The notes under the pieces are model-generated. The model saw only the letters and a list, made by a program, of their open reading frames with translations. It did no database searches and had not been told where the DNA came from. The position numbers and the translations under genes are program-made. A DNA stretch of 64,000 bases from Streptomyces exfoliatus (GTDB lineage: Bacteria > Actinomycetota > Actinomycetes > Streptomycetales > Streptomycetaceae): positions 186,001 to 250,000 of the forward strand of contig NZ_JNZP01000005.1 in the NCBI RefSeq assembly GCF_000725545.1. The letters are read 5' to 3'. Below, in pieces: positions 8,470 to 18,647 of this stretch; position 1 is the stretch's first letter, and each line of letters starts with the position of its first letter.

Positions 8470-9576
8470 ATGACAGCAGCAGGGAAGCACCAGGTGAGCC
8501 GGGCACAGACCCGGGGAAGCCGGCAGGGCCGGGCAGGCATCCGGGACGTGGCCGCCGCCGCCGGGGTCTCCATCACGACTGTCTCCGACGCGCTCAACGG
8601 CAAGGGCCGACTCCCCGACGCCACCCGTCGTCACGTTCGCGAGGTCGCCGACCGGCTGGGCTACCGCCCATCCGCGGCGGCCCGCACGCTCCGCACCGGG
8701 AAGTCGGGACTCATCGGCCTGACCGTGACCACGTACGGGGATGAACCTTTCACCTTCACCGAATTCGCGTATTTCGCGGAGATGGCCAGAGCAGCCACAT
8801 CGGCGGCGCTCGCCCGGGGCTACGCCCTGGTCATCCTCCCCGCCACCTCCCGACATGACGTCTGGTCGAACGTCGCCCTCGACGGCACCGTCGTCATCGA
8901 CCCCTCCGACCACGACCCGGTCGTCACCGAACTGGTCCGCCAGGGCCTGCCCGTCGTCTCCGACGGGCGTCCCGCCGGCACCCTTCCGGTCACCGCCTGG
9001 GTCGACAACGACCACGAAGCCGCCGTCCTCGATCTGCTCGACCACCTCGCCGCCGCCGGCGCCCGCCGCATCGGCCTCCTCACCGGAACCACCACCGACA
9101 CCTACACCCGCCTGTCCACCACCGCGTACCTGAACTGGTGCGAACGGGTGGGCCAGGACCCCGTCTACGAGGCCTACCCGGCGCACGACCCGTGCGCGGG
9201 CGCCGTCGCGGCCGACCGGCTGCTCGCCCGACCGGACCGGCCCGACGCCGTGTACGGCCTCTTCGACCCCAACGGAACCGACCTCCTCGCGGCCGCGCGC
9301 CGCTACGGACTGCGCGTCCCGGACGACCTGCTGCTGGTCTGCTGCAGCGAGTCGACCGTCTACGCCACCACCGAACCGCCCATCACGACGCTCTCGCTCA
9401 AACCGCGCCGGATCGGCACGGCCGTCGTCCAGCTCCTCATCGATGCCATCGAGGGGATCGACACCGACGGTCCGGTCGAGCAGGTGATACCGACCGAACT
9501 CATCATCCGCACCTCCTCGCAGCGCCGTCCGCCCCGCACGACGGTCAGCCCACCGCGCTCACCCGCGAAGGACTGA
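8470..9576 (+). CDS. LacI-family transcriptional regulator
   Basis: A 368-residue protein with a classic LacI N-terminal helix-turn-helix (residues ~22-70: IRDVAAAAGVSITTVSDALNG ..., then the hinge-helix region LGYRPSAAARTLRTG). A periplasmic-binding-protein-like effector domain follows (~78-350). Such proteins bind palindromic operators as dimers and respond to a sugar or nucleoside-like ligand. Start: ATG at 8470; a GTG 24 nt downstream is possible. No sugar operon is adjacent, so the regulated genes and the ligand are unknown. A terminator hairpin follows the stop. Confidence 0.92.
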   Translation: MTAAGKHQVSRAQTRGSRQGRAGIRDVAAAAGVSITTVSDALNGKGRLPDATRRHVREVADRLGYRPSAAARTLRTGKSGLIGLTVTTYGDEPFTFTEFAYFAEMARAATSAALARGYALVILPATSRHDVWSNVALDGTVVIDPSDHDPVVTELVRQGLPVVSDGRPAGTLPVTAWVDNDHEAAVLDLLDHLAAAGARRIGLLTGTTTDTYTRLSTTAYLNWCERVGQDPVYEAYPAHDPCAGAVAADRLLARPDRPDAVYGLFDPNGTDLLAAARRYGLRVPDDLLLVCCSESTVYATTEPPITTLSLKPRRIGTAVVQLLIDAIEGIDTDGPVEQVIPTELIIRTSSQRRPPRTTVSPPRSPAKD

Positions 9577-9597
9577 TCCCGCCCGACACGCTTCACC

Positions 9598-9643
9598 GGT
9601 TTCGCCGTCCCCGCCCCTGCCCGTGGGCGAAGACGGCGAAACC
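9598..9643 (+). terminator. Terminator after lacI-type gene
   Basis: GGTTTCGCCGTC (9598-9609) pairs perfectly with GACGGCGAAACC (9632-9643); 12-bp stem, 22-nt loop, 21 bp after the stop codon. Confidence 0.75.
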
Positions 9644-9740
9644 AGCCACCGAACCGGCCTCAACCCTGGACTCGACCTTCTCAATTCGGGCGAAACAACC
9701 GGTGAACCCGGAGTGGACCCGGATTCACCACCCCTGGTGC

Positions 9741-9770
9741 GTCACACAGGCGGACCCTCATTCCTATGAT
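9741..9770 (+). promoter_or_regulatory. Candidate vegetative promoter for the phosphatase gene
   Basis: GTCACA (9741-9746) and TATGAT (9765-9770), 18-bp spacer: a reasonable HrdB-type -35/-10 pair 79 bp before the start codon. Confidence 0.5.
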
Positions 9771-9848
9771 GGGCGCACGACACCGCGGACCTCCCCGACC
9801 AGGCCGGTCCGCGATGTGCAGGGCATCGCGACGGTGGTGGAGGGGTCC

Positions 9849-11201
9849 ATGACTCAGGGGGCCGGGCAGGAGCCCGTGGTGCGCACGGCGACATTGCGTG
9901 ACTTCCGCGTACCGCCGTACGCCCGCGTGCCCGTACAGGGCCATGCCACCGAGCAGGGCCATTCCACGGAACCGACGTCCACGGAGCCTCTGCCGGTGCC
10001 CGCACCGACCGAGCACCCACCCGCTCCCGCACCACAGCGGACGGCACCCGCCGCACCCGCGACACCCGCCGCGCCCGCACCGCCGCAGGCCGCACCCGCG
10101 GTGCCCACGGGCCCGCCCGCGCCCACCGCGCCCATGCCCGCCGAGCCGACCCTCCACCTGGGACACCGTCCCGCCCCCGCGTACCCCGCGGCGGCCGGCT
10201 CCTCCATCGTCTCCGTCGCCACCGGCCACCCCGGAAACGCCTTCCCCGACGCCGGGATGCCGGACGGGTACACCCCGACCGAGCGCGACCTCCCGATCAT
10301 CAAGCGCGGCGACACCGTCCAGGTCCCGGTCACCCCCGAACCCGCCACGGCGGCCGGACCCGCCGCCGCGAGCGGCGAGGGACCCGGCCCGCTCTACGTC
10401 GTCGGCGACGTCCACGGCTACCTCGACGAACTCGTCGCCGCCCTGCGCGCCCAGGGGCTCATCGACGAGAACGGCGGCTGGGCCGCGGGCAACGCCCGCC
10501 TCTGGTTCCTCGGCGACTTCACCGACCGCGGCCCCGACGGCATCGGCGTCATCGACCTCGTCATGCGGCTGTCCGCCGAGGCCGCCGCCGCCGGCGGCTA
10601 CTGCAAGGCCCTCATGGGCAACCACGAGCTGCTGCTCATCGGCGCCAAGCGCTTCGGCGACACCCCGGTCAACTCCGGGGCGGGTACCGCCACCTTCCAG
10701 GCCGCCTGGCTGCTCAACGGCGGCCAGAAGCACGACATGGACCGGCTCCAGGACGTCCACCTCCAGTGGATGTCCCGGCTCGACGCCGTCGTCCTGGAGG
10801 ACGACCACCTCCTCCTGCACTCCGACACCACCGCTTACCTCGAATACGGCGCGACCATCGAGGACGTCAACGACACGGTCCACGAGATCCTCAACCGGAA
10901 CGACGCCGACGAGGTCTGGGACGTCTTCCGCAAGTTCACCAAGCGCTTCGCCTTCCGGGACGAGGGCGGCCCGCAGGCCGTCCAGGAGCTGCTCTCCACC
11001 TATGGCGGCCACCGGATCGTGCACGGCCACAGCCCCATCCCGTACCTCCTCGGCCAGGTCGGCACGGAGGAGGGCGAGGACAGTTCGGGCCCGGTCGTCG
11101 ACGGACCGCACGTGTACGCGGACGGGCTGGCGATCGCCATGGACGGCGGAGTGACCATGGCCGGAAAGCTACTGGTCGTCCAACTCCCCCTGAACGGCTG
11201 A
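9849..11201 (+). CDS. Metallophosphoesterase (PPP-type, PrpE/Ap4A-hydrolase-like) with a disordered N-terminus
   Basis: A 450-residue protein. The catalytic domain (~175-445) has all PPP-family metal motifs: GDVHGY (D-x-H), GDFTDRGPD (GDxxDRG), MGNHE (GNHE) and, near the end, GHSPIPY. Related enzymes are serine/threonine phosphatases or dinucleoside tetraphosphatases, and the sequence alone does not separate the two. The first ~165 residues are low-complexity Pro/Ala/Thr-rich (runs of PAAP/APAP), likely disordered, and lack a signal peptide or membrane segment, so the protein is cytoplasmic. ATG at 9849 is preceded by GGTGGTGGAGGG. It is a single gene with its own promoter. Confidence 0.85.
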   Translation: MTQGAGQEPVVRTATLRDFRVPPYARVPVQGHATEQGHSTEPTSTEPLPVPAPTEHPPAPAPQRTAPAAPATPAAPAPPQAAPAVPTGPPAPTAPMPAEPTLHLGHRPAPAYPAAAGSSIVSVATGHPGNAFPDAGMPDGYTPTERDLPIIKRGDTVQVPVTPEPATAAGPAAASGEGPGPLYVVGDVHGYLDELVAALRAQGLIDENGGWAAGNARLWFLGDFTDRGPDGIGVIDLVMRLSAEAAAAGGYCKALMGNHELLLIGAKRFGDTPVNSGAGTATFQAAWLLNGGQKHDMDRLQDVHLQWMSRLDAVVLEDDHLLLHSDTTAYLEYGATIEDVNDTVHEILNRNDADEVWDVFRKFTKRFAFRDEGGPQAVQELLSTYGGHRIVHGHSPIPYLLGQVGTEEGEDSSGPVVDGPHVYADGLAIAMDGGVTMAGKLLVVQLPLNG

Positions 11202-11361
11202 CGCATCACACTGCGCATCCGGGAACGGCGAATTCAGGAAACACCCTGTCAACGCGTGGCTCGACCGCAATACCATCGGGTCCATCCGTAGCAGGCTCTC
11301 CTCCGTTTCCGCCCAACCGACCGTTTCCCACGGCAGATCAGGGCCTACGGAGCATCGGGGG

Positions 11362-12018
11362 ATGCACATGAACGTGGCTCCGCACCTGCTGACCGAGGAC
11401 CGCGCCGAGTACGAGCGGGTCCTCGACGACGCACTGAGCACCGCCCACGCACGTCCGGATCTCGCCGGAGCCGGCACCCGGCTCACGCTCGCGCAACTGC
11501 GCGCCATGACGCTGAACGCGACGACGCTGGTCACCAGCGCGGCGGCGAGCGAGTACGACCACTTCGTGAAGGTGCGCGAACAGAACCGCGCGACCCTCGG
11601 GGCACGCCCCGCGGAGAATTCCGACCGCCCCGGCGCCGGCCCGGGCGTCGTCGCGATCCTCACCGTCATGGTGCCCGTCCTCGCGGGCACGGCTGCCGTC
11701 ATATTCCTGCTGGTCGGCGCGGTTCTGCGCGCACTCGCCCCCACCATGGTGTTCGGGGCGACGCTCCTCACGGCCGGTCTGGTCTTCGGCGCCGTGGCCG
11801 CGGCCGGACTGCTCGGCGCGGCCGTCGGACTCCTCATGACGGCCCTGCGGAACAGTCCGGCCGCCGTGCGCACGGGGTCCGCGCCGGACGACGAACTGTC
11901 CCGCGCCCGGGAGGCCTGGCGCCGCGCCCTTCTCGAACGCGGCATCCTCCCCTTCCTCCGCGACGCCCTCGCCGCCACCGCCCCACCCACGGGCTCACCG
12001 CCGACGCCCCAGACCTGA
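11362..12018 (+). CDS. Unknown membrane protein with two helices
   Basis: A 218-residue protein I do not recognise. It has an N-terminal soluble part (~1-90, helical, E/D/R-rich), then two adjacent hydrophobic segments (~94-125 and ~128-160, rich in Val/Ala/Gly/Leu) separated by a short PT turn, and a soluble charged tail. The layout suggests a helical hairpin in the membrane with both termini on the same side. A second ATG at 11368 has the better ribosome site (GGGGGA), so the true protein may be two residues shorter. It is convergent with thiC across a shared terminator; no functional context. Confidence 0.75.
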   Translation: MHMNVAPHLLTEDRAEYERVLDDALSTAHARPDLAGAGTRLTLAQLRAMTLNATTLVTSAAASEYDHFVKVREQNRATLGARPAENSDRPGAGPGVVAILTVMVPVLAGTAAVIFLLVGAVLRALAPTMVFGATLLTAGLVFGAVAAAGLLGAAVGLLMTALRNSPAAVRTGSAPDDELSRAREAWRRALLERGILPFLRDALAATAPPTGSPPTPQT

Positions 12019-12024
12019 CACGCA

Positions 12025-12059
12025 GCCGGCCCGCGACTCCCCCGGGGTCGCGGGCCGGC
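12025..12059. terminator. Bidirectional terminator between the membrane protein gene and thiC
   Basis: Perfect 13-bp stem GCCGGCCCGCGAC / GTCGCGGGCCGGC with a 9-nt loop, placed between convergent genes. Confidence 0.85.
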
Positions 12060-12075
12060 CGAGCGCTGGTGGAGG

Positions 12076-13990
<1,915 letters not shown>

Positions 13991-13999
13991 GGTGCCACC

Positions 14000-14027
14000 A
14001 CGCTAGCGTCATCCCGGGCGTGCTGAA
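14000..14027 (-). promoter_or_regulatory. Candidate thiC promoter
   Basis: On the minus strand TTCAGC (14022-14027) and TAGCGT (14000-14005) with a 16-bp spacer lie just upstream of the riboswitch. Confidence 0.45.
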
Positions 14028-14062
14028 CAGTGGGCCCCCGCCGTTCTTGCGATGATCGGTCG

Positions 14063-15421
14063 GTGACTTCCCCCCAGCAGACTCCCGAGCCGCACGGCCA
14101 CGACCACGGTCCAGGCCCTTCCCACGGCCACGCCCAGGGGCACGGCCACAGCCACAACCACGGGCCGGCCGCACCGGTGTCCCGGCATCTGCGCAAGGTC
14201 ATCGCCGCGGTTCTGATCCCCTTCGCCACGGCCGTCGTGGTGGGGCTCGTGGTGCTGTGGCCCGGCGGCGCCCCACCACATGAGCGCACCGGGGTCGGCT
14301 TCGACCGGCAGACCGAGCAGGGCAAGGTCGTCGCCGTCGAGCAGGTCGACTGCGCGGACGTGAACGCCGCGCAGGTCCCGCCGACCGGTGACACCTCCAC
14401 CCCTCAGGGGCGCGAGGCGGTCAACGCCCAGCAGGGACAGTGCGAGAAGGCGACCATCGAGGTCACCAGCGGCCCGGAGAAGGGGCGCCGGTTCACCGAG
14501 ATCGTGCAGCCGGACGCACCGCGCCAACTGGACGAGGGGCAGGGGGTGGTGGTCGCGTACGCCCCCGACGCGCCGCGTGACCTCCAGTACTCGGTGACCG
14601 ATGTGAACCGCAAGATCCCGCTGGCGGTGCTCGCAGGGATCTTCGCCCTCGTCGTCGTGCTCGTCGGCCGGATGCGCGGAGTGATGGCGCTGATCGCCCT
14701 CGCCGCGAGCTTCCTCGTGCTCACGTTCTTCATCCTGCCCGCGATCCTGCAGGGGTCGAATCCGCTGGTCGTGGCGATCATCGGATCGAGTGCGATCATG
14801 CTGATCGCGCTCTACATGTGCCACGGCCTCTCGGCACGCACCTCAGTGGCGGTGCTGGGGACGCTGATCTCCCTGCTGCTGATCGGACTGCTCGGCTCCG
14901 TCTTCATCGACTGGGCGTCGCTGAGCGGCAACACCGACGACAACACCGGCCTGATCCACGGCCTCTACCCGAGCATCGACATGTCCGGTCTGCTCCTGGC
15001 CGGAATCATCATCGGTTCACTCGGTGTGCTCGACGACGTGACGGTCACCCAGACCTCAGCGGTCTGGGAGCTGCACCAGGCCGATCCGGGCATGGGTCCG
15101 CGCGGGCTCTACCGGGCCGCCATCCGCATCGGACGCGACCACATCGCCTCGGTCGTGAACACCCTGGTGCTCGCCTACGCGGGTGCCGCCCTCCCATTGC
15201 TGCTGCTCTTCTCCATCGCTCAGAGCAGCATGGGGACGGTGGCCAACAGCGAGCTCGTCGCCGAGGAGATCGTGCGGACTCTGGTCGGGTCGATCGGTCT
15301 GGTCGCCTCCGTGCCGGTCACCACGGCACTCGCGGCACTGGTGGTCTCCGCCGACCGGCCGACGTCCGAAGGACAGCGGCCCGCGGCGGTACGGGGCGGG
15401 CGTCGGCGCCGCGCCAAGTGA
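14063..15421 (+). CDS. YibE/F-family multi-pass membrane protein with a His-rich N-terminus
   Basis: A 452-residue membrane protein. Residues ~10-45 are packed with His/Gly (HGHDHGPG, HGHAQGHGHSHNHG), which looks like a cytoplasmic metal-binding tail. One helix follows (~52-78), then an extracellular domain (~80-195), then seven or so helices with conserved polar segments such as LLAGIIIGSLGVLDDVTVTQTSAVWEL, characteristic of the YibE/F family. The family's function is not established; a transport role is plausible. The GTG at 14063 is chosen because the His-rich segment starts right after it; a GATGAT box 6 nt upstream would allow a leaderless transcript. It is convergent with ssgA. Confidence 0.85.
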   Translation: MTSPQQTPEPHGHDHGPGPSHGHAQGHGHSHNHGPAAPVSRHLRKVIAAVLIPFATAVVVGLVVLWPGGAPPHERTGVGFDRQTEQGKVVAVEQVDCADVNAAQVPPTGDTSTPQGREAVNAQQGQCEKATIEVTSGPEKGRRFTEIVQPDAPRQLDEGQGVVVAYAPDAPRDLQYSVTDVNRKIPLAVLAGIFALVVVLVGRMRGVMALIALAASFLVLTFFILPAILQGSNPLVVAIIGSSAIMLIALYMCHGLSARTSVAVLGTLISLLLIGLLGSVFIDWASLSGNTDDNTGLIHGLYPSIDMSGLLLAGIIIGSLGVLDDVTVTQTSAVWELHQADPGMGPRGLYRAAIRIGRDHIASVVNTLVLAYAGAALPLLLLFSIAQSSMGTVANSELVAEEIVRTLVGSIGLVASVPVTTALAALVVSADRPTSEGQRPAAVRGGRRRRAK

Positions 15422-15425
15422 CGTA

Positions 15426-15450
15426 GGGCCCGGCGAGTCAGGCCGGGCCC
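15426..15450. terminator. Hairpin between the YibE/F gene and ssgA
   Basis: GGGCCCGGC (15426-15434) and GCCGGGCCC (15442-15450), 9-bp perfect stem, overlapping the last codons of ssgA; serves convergent genes. Confidence 0.6.
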
Positions 15451-15878
15451 GCGTTCTCCTCGGCCAGAATCCGGCCCAGGGCGGCCTCCAGGTGGTCTTC
15501 GAAGTCGCCGAGTGTCCGTTCCTGACCGAGCGGGACCAGCTTGTCCGTGCGGTCGAGGAAGGCGACCAGCGGCGGTGCGCTCGCCCTGAAGAGGGCGCGG
15601 TCGCCGCCGACCTGAAGTCGGATGGAGACGTCCGAGAGGCCCTCGGGCTCGGTCGGGGCGATGTGCACATCGCCGTCGCCGCTCGGCCGGTTGATTCCGT
15701 CGAGGAGCAGCTCCCTGCCGAACGCCCAGGTGACGGGCGCATCTCCGGGGAGGTGGAAGGTCATCCGCACCGCGTAGGGATCCCGGGACTCATATCGCAG
15801 TTCGACCGGGATCCTGAAGGAGAGCTCCTCGGAGACGAGGAAGCTCATCAGGACTTCGGCCTGAACGGACTCTCGCAT
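15438..15878 (-). CDS. ssgA: SsgA, sporulation-specific cell division activator
   Basis: A 146-residue SsgA-like protein (SALP) with the family hallmarks VSEELSFRIPVELRY, DPYAVRMTFHLPGD, WAFGRELLLDG and DRTDKLVPLGQE. SALPs are found only in sporulating actinomycetes. SsgA helps choose sites of septation during sporulation and branching and acts upstream of SsgB/FtsZ. Two starts are possible: ATG at 15878 (MRESVQ..., preceded by GCGGGG) and ATG at 15848 (MSFLVS...). The first is favoured because the upstream residues look SALP-like. The gene follows ssgR, the known IclR-type activator of ssgA, with an inverted repeat in the gap between them. Confidence 0.95.
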   Translation of the reverse strand: MRESVQAEVLMSFLVSEELSFRIPVELRYESRDPYAVRMTFHLPGDAPVTWAFGRELLLDGINRPSGDGDVHIAPTEPEGLSDVSIRLQVGGDRALFRASAPPLVAFLDRTDKLVPLGQERTLGDFEDHLEAALGRILAEENAGPA

Positions 15879-15899
15879 CGTGTACCCCGCAGTAGATGA

Positions 15900-15923
15900 A
15901 GCAGTTGTGTGAACACAGCTGCT
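15900..15923 (-). promoter_or_regulatory. Inverted repeat upstream of ssgA, candidate SsgR operator
   Basis: AGCAGTTGTGT - GA - ACACAGCTGCT: 11-bp arms, 10 of 11 paired, ending 22 bp before the ssgA start. SsgR is known to control ssgA in S. coelicolor; that this repeat is its site is inference. Confidence 0.45.
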
Positions 15924-16016
15924 GAAAGCTGTGACCGAAACGGCCAGGAATGATCCCCCGTGGCCCTCTTGACGCAATCGTGCTGTAAGCGCTAGCAGAT
16001 CACAAGGAGTGATTTT

Positions 16017-16787
16017 TCAGATACTGATAGAGAAAGCGAGCGAGCTGAAGAGCCTTCCGATCTCTGTACGTAGTCGCTCGACTGCCGGGAGCAACCGTTC
16101 TTCCTGGTGAAGGGGGAGAGAAATGGCCATCGCGCCCGCTGCGGAGCCTGCGGTGATGGGGATCGCGGCACAGACCGTGCCGAGCGCATATTCCTGACGC
16201 TCCACCAGGGGCTCCATTCGCCCCAAACCGTCCAAACGCTCCAAAAGCAGACGGCGATTACGCACGGTGAACGGTGTGATCGCTTCCACCGGATGCCGGT
16301 CGAGGTGGTCTTGACGGGATTTCGAATCGAGTTGACTCAGCAGACACTGCCCGATCGCGTGCGCGTGGGCGGTCTGCCGGAAGTCGGCCCATTCCTCCAC
16401 GGCGGGGGCGGAAGGGGTGTCGGCGACGGCGACGAGCTCGATCTCCCCCTCGCGGTAGAGGGCGAAGTAGACCGGCACACCGATCTCGTCCCGCCAACGG
16501 GCAAGGGAGTCTTCGATCTTGATGCGACGATTCTGCACAGCTTCGCCGCCGGCCAGTCGGACGGCGGCTTCGCCCAGCACGAACACACCCTTCTCACGGC
16601 GCAGATAGCCCTCGTGCGTCAGGGTGCGGAGCAGGTGGTACGTGGTGGGCAGCGGAAGGCCCGTCTCACGGGCGAGCTGTTTGGCGGGAGCACCGTCCGC
16701 ATGGGAGGACACGGCCTCCAGAAGTCTCAGCGCCCGCTGCACCGAGCCGATCAGGGTAGGCGCAGCGGTCTGCGTAGCCGTGGCCAA
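16017..16787 (-). CDS. ssgR: SsgR, IclR-family activator of ssgA
   Basis: A 256-residue IclR-type regulator: winged helix-turn-helix at ~13-75 (SVQRALRLLEAVSS ... LARETGLPLPTTYHLLRTL) and a C-terminal ligand-binding domain (~90-250). Position directly upstream of ssgA on the same strand identifies it as SsgR, which activates ssgA at the onset of sporulation. The start is uncertain: TTG at 16787 gives the full N-terminus and has GGGGGTGA close upstream. A 138-bp gap to ssgA allows separate transcription. The 237 bp upstream hold a partly symmetrical ATTAGCC...GGCTAAT pair (about 16955-16988) but nothing else clear. Confidence 0.92.
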   Translation of the reverse strand: MATATQTAAPTLIGSVQRALRLLEAVSSHADGAPAKQLARETGLPLPTTYHLLRTLTHEGYLRREKGVFVLGEAAVRLAGGEAVQNRRIKIEDSLARWRDEIGVPVYFALYREGEIELVAVADTPSAPAVEEWADFRQTAHAHAIGQCLLSQLDSKSRQDHLDRHPVEAITPFTVRNRRLLLERLDGLGRMEPLVERQEYALGTVCAAIPITAGSAAGAMAISLPLHQEERLLPAVERLRTEIGRLFSSLAFSISI

Positions 16788-17024
16788 AGGTCACCCCCAG
16801 GCGTGACAACGGATGCACTGCACCCGCCCGCGGGGGCCGCCCCCGCGCGCCCGCCGGGCCTGGGAAACCGCTGGTCAGTACGGAGGTCTACGCCTGTAGT
16901 CCCCAACGCGGCGGAGAGATTCCACTCTAGTGGCAGCTCCAGGGCGCGCGCCCTGATTAGCCGGGCGCGTTCCCCCGGGCGGGCTAATAGCCGTCATCGG
17001 CTTCATACCGATCAGTAGCTTGTG

Positions 17025-17243
17025 CTACCAGTCCTCACGAGCACGGTCGGAGGAGCTGAACTTCCGCACGACGTAGATCAGTCCGGCGACGAGGGCCACG
17101 AAGAGCAGCACCTTGAAGAGCAGCCCGACCACGAAGGCCAGGACGCTGGTGATCAGTCCGCCGAAGACGAGCAGGGCGAGCGCCGGTATGGCGACCCACT
17201 TCACCCACCAGGGCATCCCCGCGAGAATCTCCCGTACGGCCAT
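17025..17243 (-). CDS. Small membrane protein, DUF5326-like
   Basis: A 72-residue protein with an N-terminal MAVREILAGMPWW segment, two closely spaced hydrophobic helices (~14-35 and ~37-60) and a short basic/acidic tail. It resembles the small actinobacterial DUF5326 family (recognised from memory); function unknown. ATG at 17243 is chosen because AGGTAGGGA lies just upstream; the open frame extends a further 27 residues but that part is not preceded by a ribosome site. It reads in the same direction as ssgR, 237 bp upstream of it. Confidence 0.8.
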   Translation of the reverse strand: MAVREILAGMPWWVKWVAIPALALLVFGGLITSVLAFVVGLLFKVLLFVALVAGLIYVVRKFSSSDRAREDW

Positions 17244-17400
17244 CGTCCCTACCTCGCTCTCGAAGATCCGTTCCGCGCACTCCGCGCCGAACAACTTCAA
17301 GGCTAGGGGCCCGAAGAGGCCCACAGGGGCCCCACGGCCCCCGCTCTCCCCTGATCCGACCCCTAGGGGGTCCGCGCAGATCAGGCCCGGCCCACGGCGC

Positions 17401-17718
17401 TCAGCTCTCCGGCGGCGAGAAGACCACCATCACCCGCAGGTCCTCGCTGATGTGGTGGAACTTGTGCTCCACCCCGGCCGGCACATAGACGACGCTGCCA
17501 CGCGCCACCTGCGTCGTCTCCGTCCCGACCGTGATCGCCGCCCGGCCGCTCACCACGAAGTACACCTCGTCCTGGCGGTGCGGCTGCTGCGGGTCGAGCT
17601 CCCCGGCGTCCAGCGCGTACAGGCCCACCGACATGTTCCGCTCCCGCAGGAACTGGAGGTACGCGCCCTTGTTCGCGGCGCGCTCCGCCTCGAGTTCATC
17701 CAGTCGGAATGCCTTCAT
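17401..17718 (-). CDS. Single-domain cupin protein
   Basis: A 105-residue protein covering one cupin beta-barrel. Motif 1 is present in loose form (PHRQDEVYFVVSGRA: H, E and G retained) and motif 2 ends at GVEHKFHHI with its His. The metal-binding set His/His/Glu/His is thus largely intact. Small cupins of this kind may be sugar isomerases, dioxygenases or ligand sensors; nothing here decides. It is divergent from the holin-like gene with only 50 bp between starts, so their promoters overlap. Confidence 0.85.
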   Translation of the reverse strand: MKAFRLDELEAERAANKGAYLQFLRERNMSVGLYALDAGELDPQQPHRQDEVYFVVSGRAAITVGTETTQVARGSVVYVPAGVEHKFHHISEDLRVMVVFSPPES

Positions 17719-17768
17719 CGCCCGTCCGCCCCTGCCTCTGTCCGATCATGTCTGCCACGATCAGACAC

Positions 17769-18146
17769 ATGATGAATTTCGTAGTCAAGACGCTCGCGAA
17801 CGCGGGCGCCCTGGGAGTCGCCGTCTGGTGGGTCCCGGGCATCACCCTGACCGGTGACAGCACCGGCAAGAAGATCCTGACCCTGATTCTCGTCGCCCTG
17901 GTCTTCGGGCTCGTGAACTTCCTGGTGAAGCCGATCGTCAAGCTGCTGACGCTTCCGCTCTTCATCCTGACACTCGGTCTGATCACCCTCGTGGTCAACG
18001 CCCTGATGCTGCTCCTCACGTCCTGGCTGGCCGAGCAGTTCGAGCTCAGCTTCCACGTGGAGGGCTTCTGGACCGCCGTCCTGGGTGGCCTGATCATCTC
18101 CGTCGTGTCGTGGGCCCTGAACCTCGTGCTCCCCGACAACGACTGA
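17769..18146 (+). CDS. Phage-holin-family (superfamily IV-like) membrane protein
   Basis: A 125-residue protein with four hydrophobic segments filling nearly the whole length (starting MMNFVVKTLANAGALGVAVWW). The pattern matches the small 'phage holin family' membrane proteins common in actinobacterial chromosomes; despite the name there is no phage context here. Either of two tandem ATGs (17769, 17772) may be used. It is followed after 9 bp by ptpA, so both are in one transcript with the downstream PLP enzyme. Confidence 0.85.
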   Translation: MMNFVVKTLANAGALGVAVWWVPGITLTGDSTGKKILTLILVALVFGLVNFLVKPIVKLLTLPLFILTLGLITLVVNALMLLLTSWLAEQFELSFHVEGFWTAVLGGLIISVVSWALNLVLPDND

Positions 18147-18155
18147 GTGGCGACC

Positions 18156-18647
18156 ATGACCTACCGCGTCTGCTTCGTCTGCACGGGCAACATCTGCCGC
18201 TCTCCGATGGCCGAGCACGTCTTCCGCAGCCAGCTGGAGGACGCCGGCCTCGACACGGCGGTGGAGGTCGACAGCGCCGGCACCGGCGGCTGGCACGAGG
18301 GCGACGGCGCAGATCCGCGCACCATCGCCGTCCTCGACGAGAACGGCTACACCTCCACGCACGTCGCCCGCCGATTCCGGGCCTCCTGGTTCTCCGACCT
18401 CGACCTGGTGATCGCACTGGACGAGGGGCATCTGCGGGAGCTGCGCGAGCTCGCCCGCACGCCCGAGGAAGCGGCGCGGATACGGCTGCTGCGCTCCTAC
18501 GACCCCGCCGCCGGGGACCGGCTCGACGTCCCCGACCCTTACTACGGGGGCCGCGAGGGCTTCGACGAGTGCCTGGAAATGGTGAAGGCCGCAGGCGAGG
18601 GACTGCTCGCGGCCGTACGCCTTGAGATCGAGGAGCGGACACCGTGA
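18156..18647 (+). CDS. ptpA: Low-molecular-weight protein tyrosine phosphatase PtpA
   Basis: A 163-residue LMW-PTP. The catalytic P-loop VCTGNICRS (C-x5-R) is within the first 20 residues and the general-acid aspartate loop is VPDPYYGG near residue 130. This position corresponds to the S. coelicolor ptpA locus, whose product dephosphorylates phosphotyrosine and influences secondary metabolism. ATG at 18156 is chosen over the GTG 9 nt upstream because MTYRVCFVC matches the family start. Its stop codon overlaps the next gene's GTG (GTGA), indicating translational coupling with the cystathionine-lyase-like enzyme. Confidence 0.95.
   Translation: MTYRVCFVCTGNICRSPMAEHVFRSQLEDAGLDTAVEVDSAGTGGWHEGDGADPRTIAVLDENGYTSTHVARRFRASWFSDLDLVIALDEGHLRELRELARTPEEAARIRLLRSYDPAAGDRLDVPDPYYGGREGFDECLEMVKAAGEGLLAAVRLEIEERTP

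Noticed and set aside
9681..11111. 476-codon minus-strand frame opposite the phosphatase
   Set aside because: Gly/Arg/Val-rich shadow of a Pro/Ala-rich coding sequence.
17769..18146. Prophage remnant, because of the holin family name
   Set aside because: No integrase, tail, lysin or attachment site nearby; base composition and operon context are those of the core chromosome.
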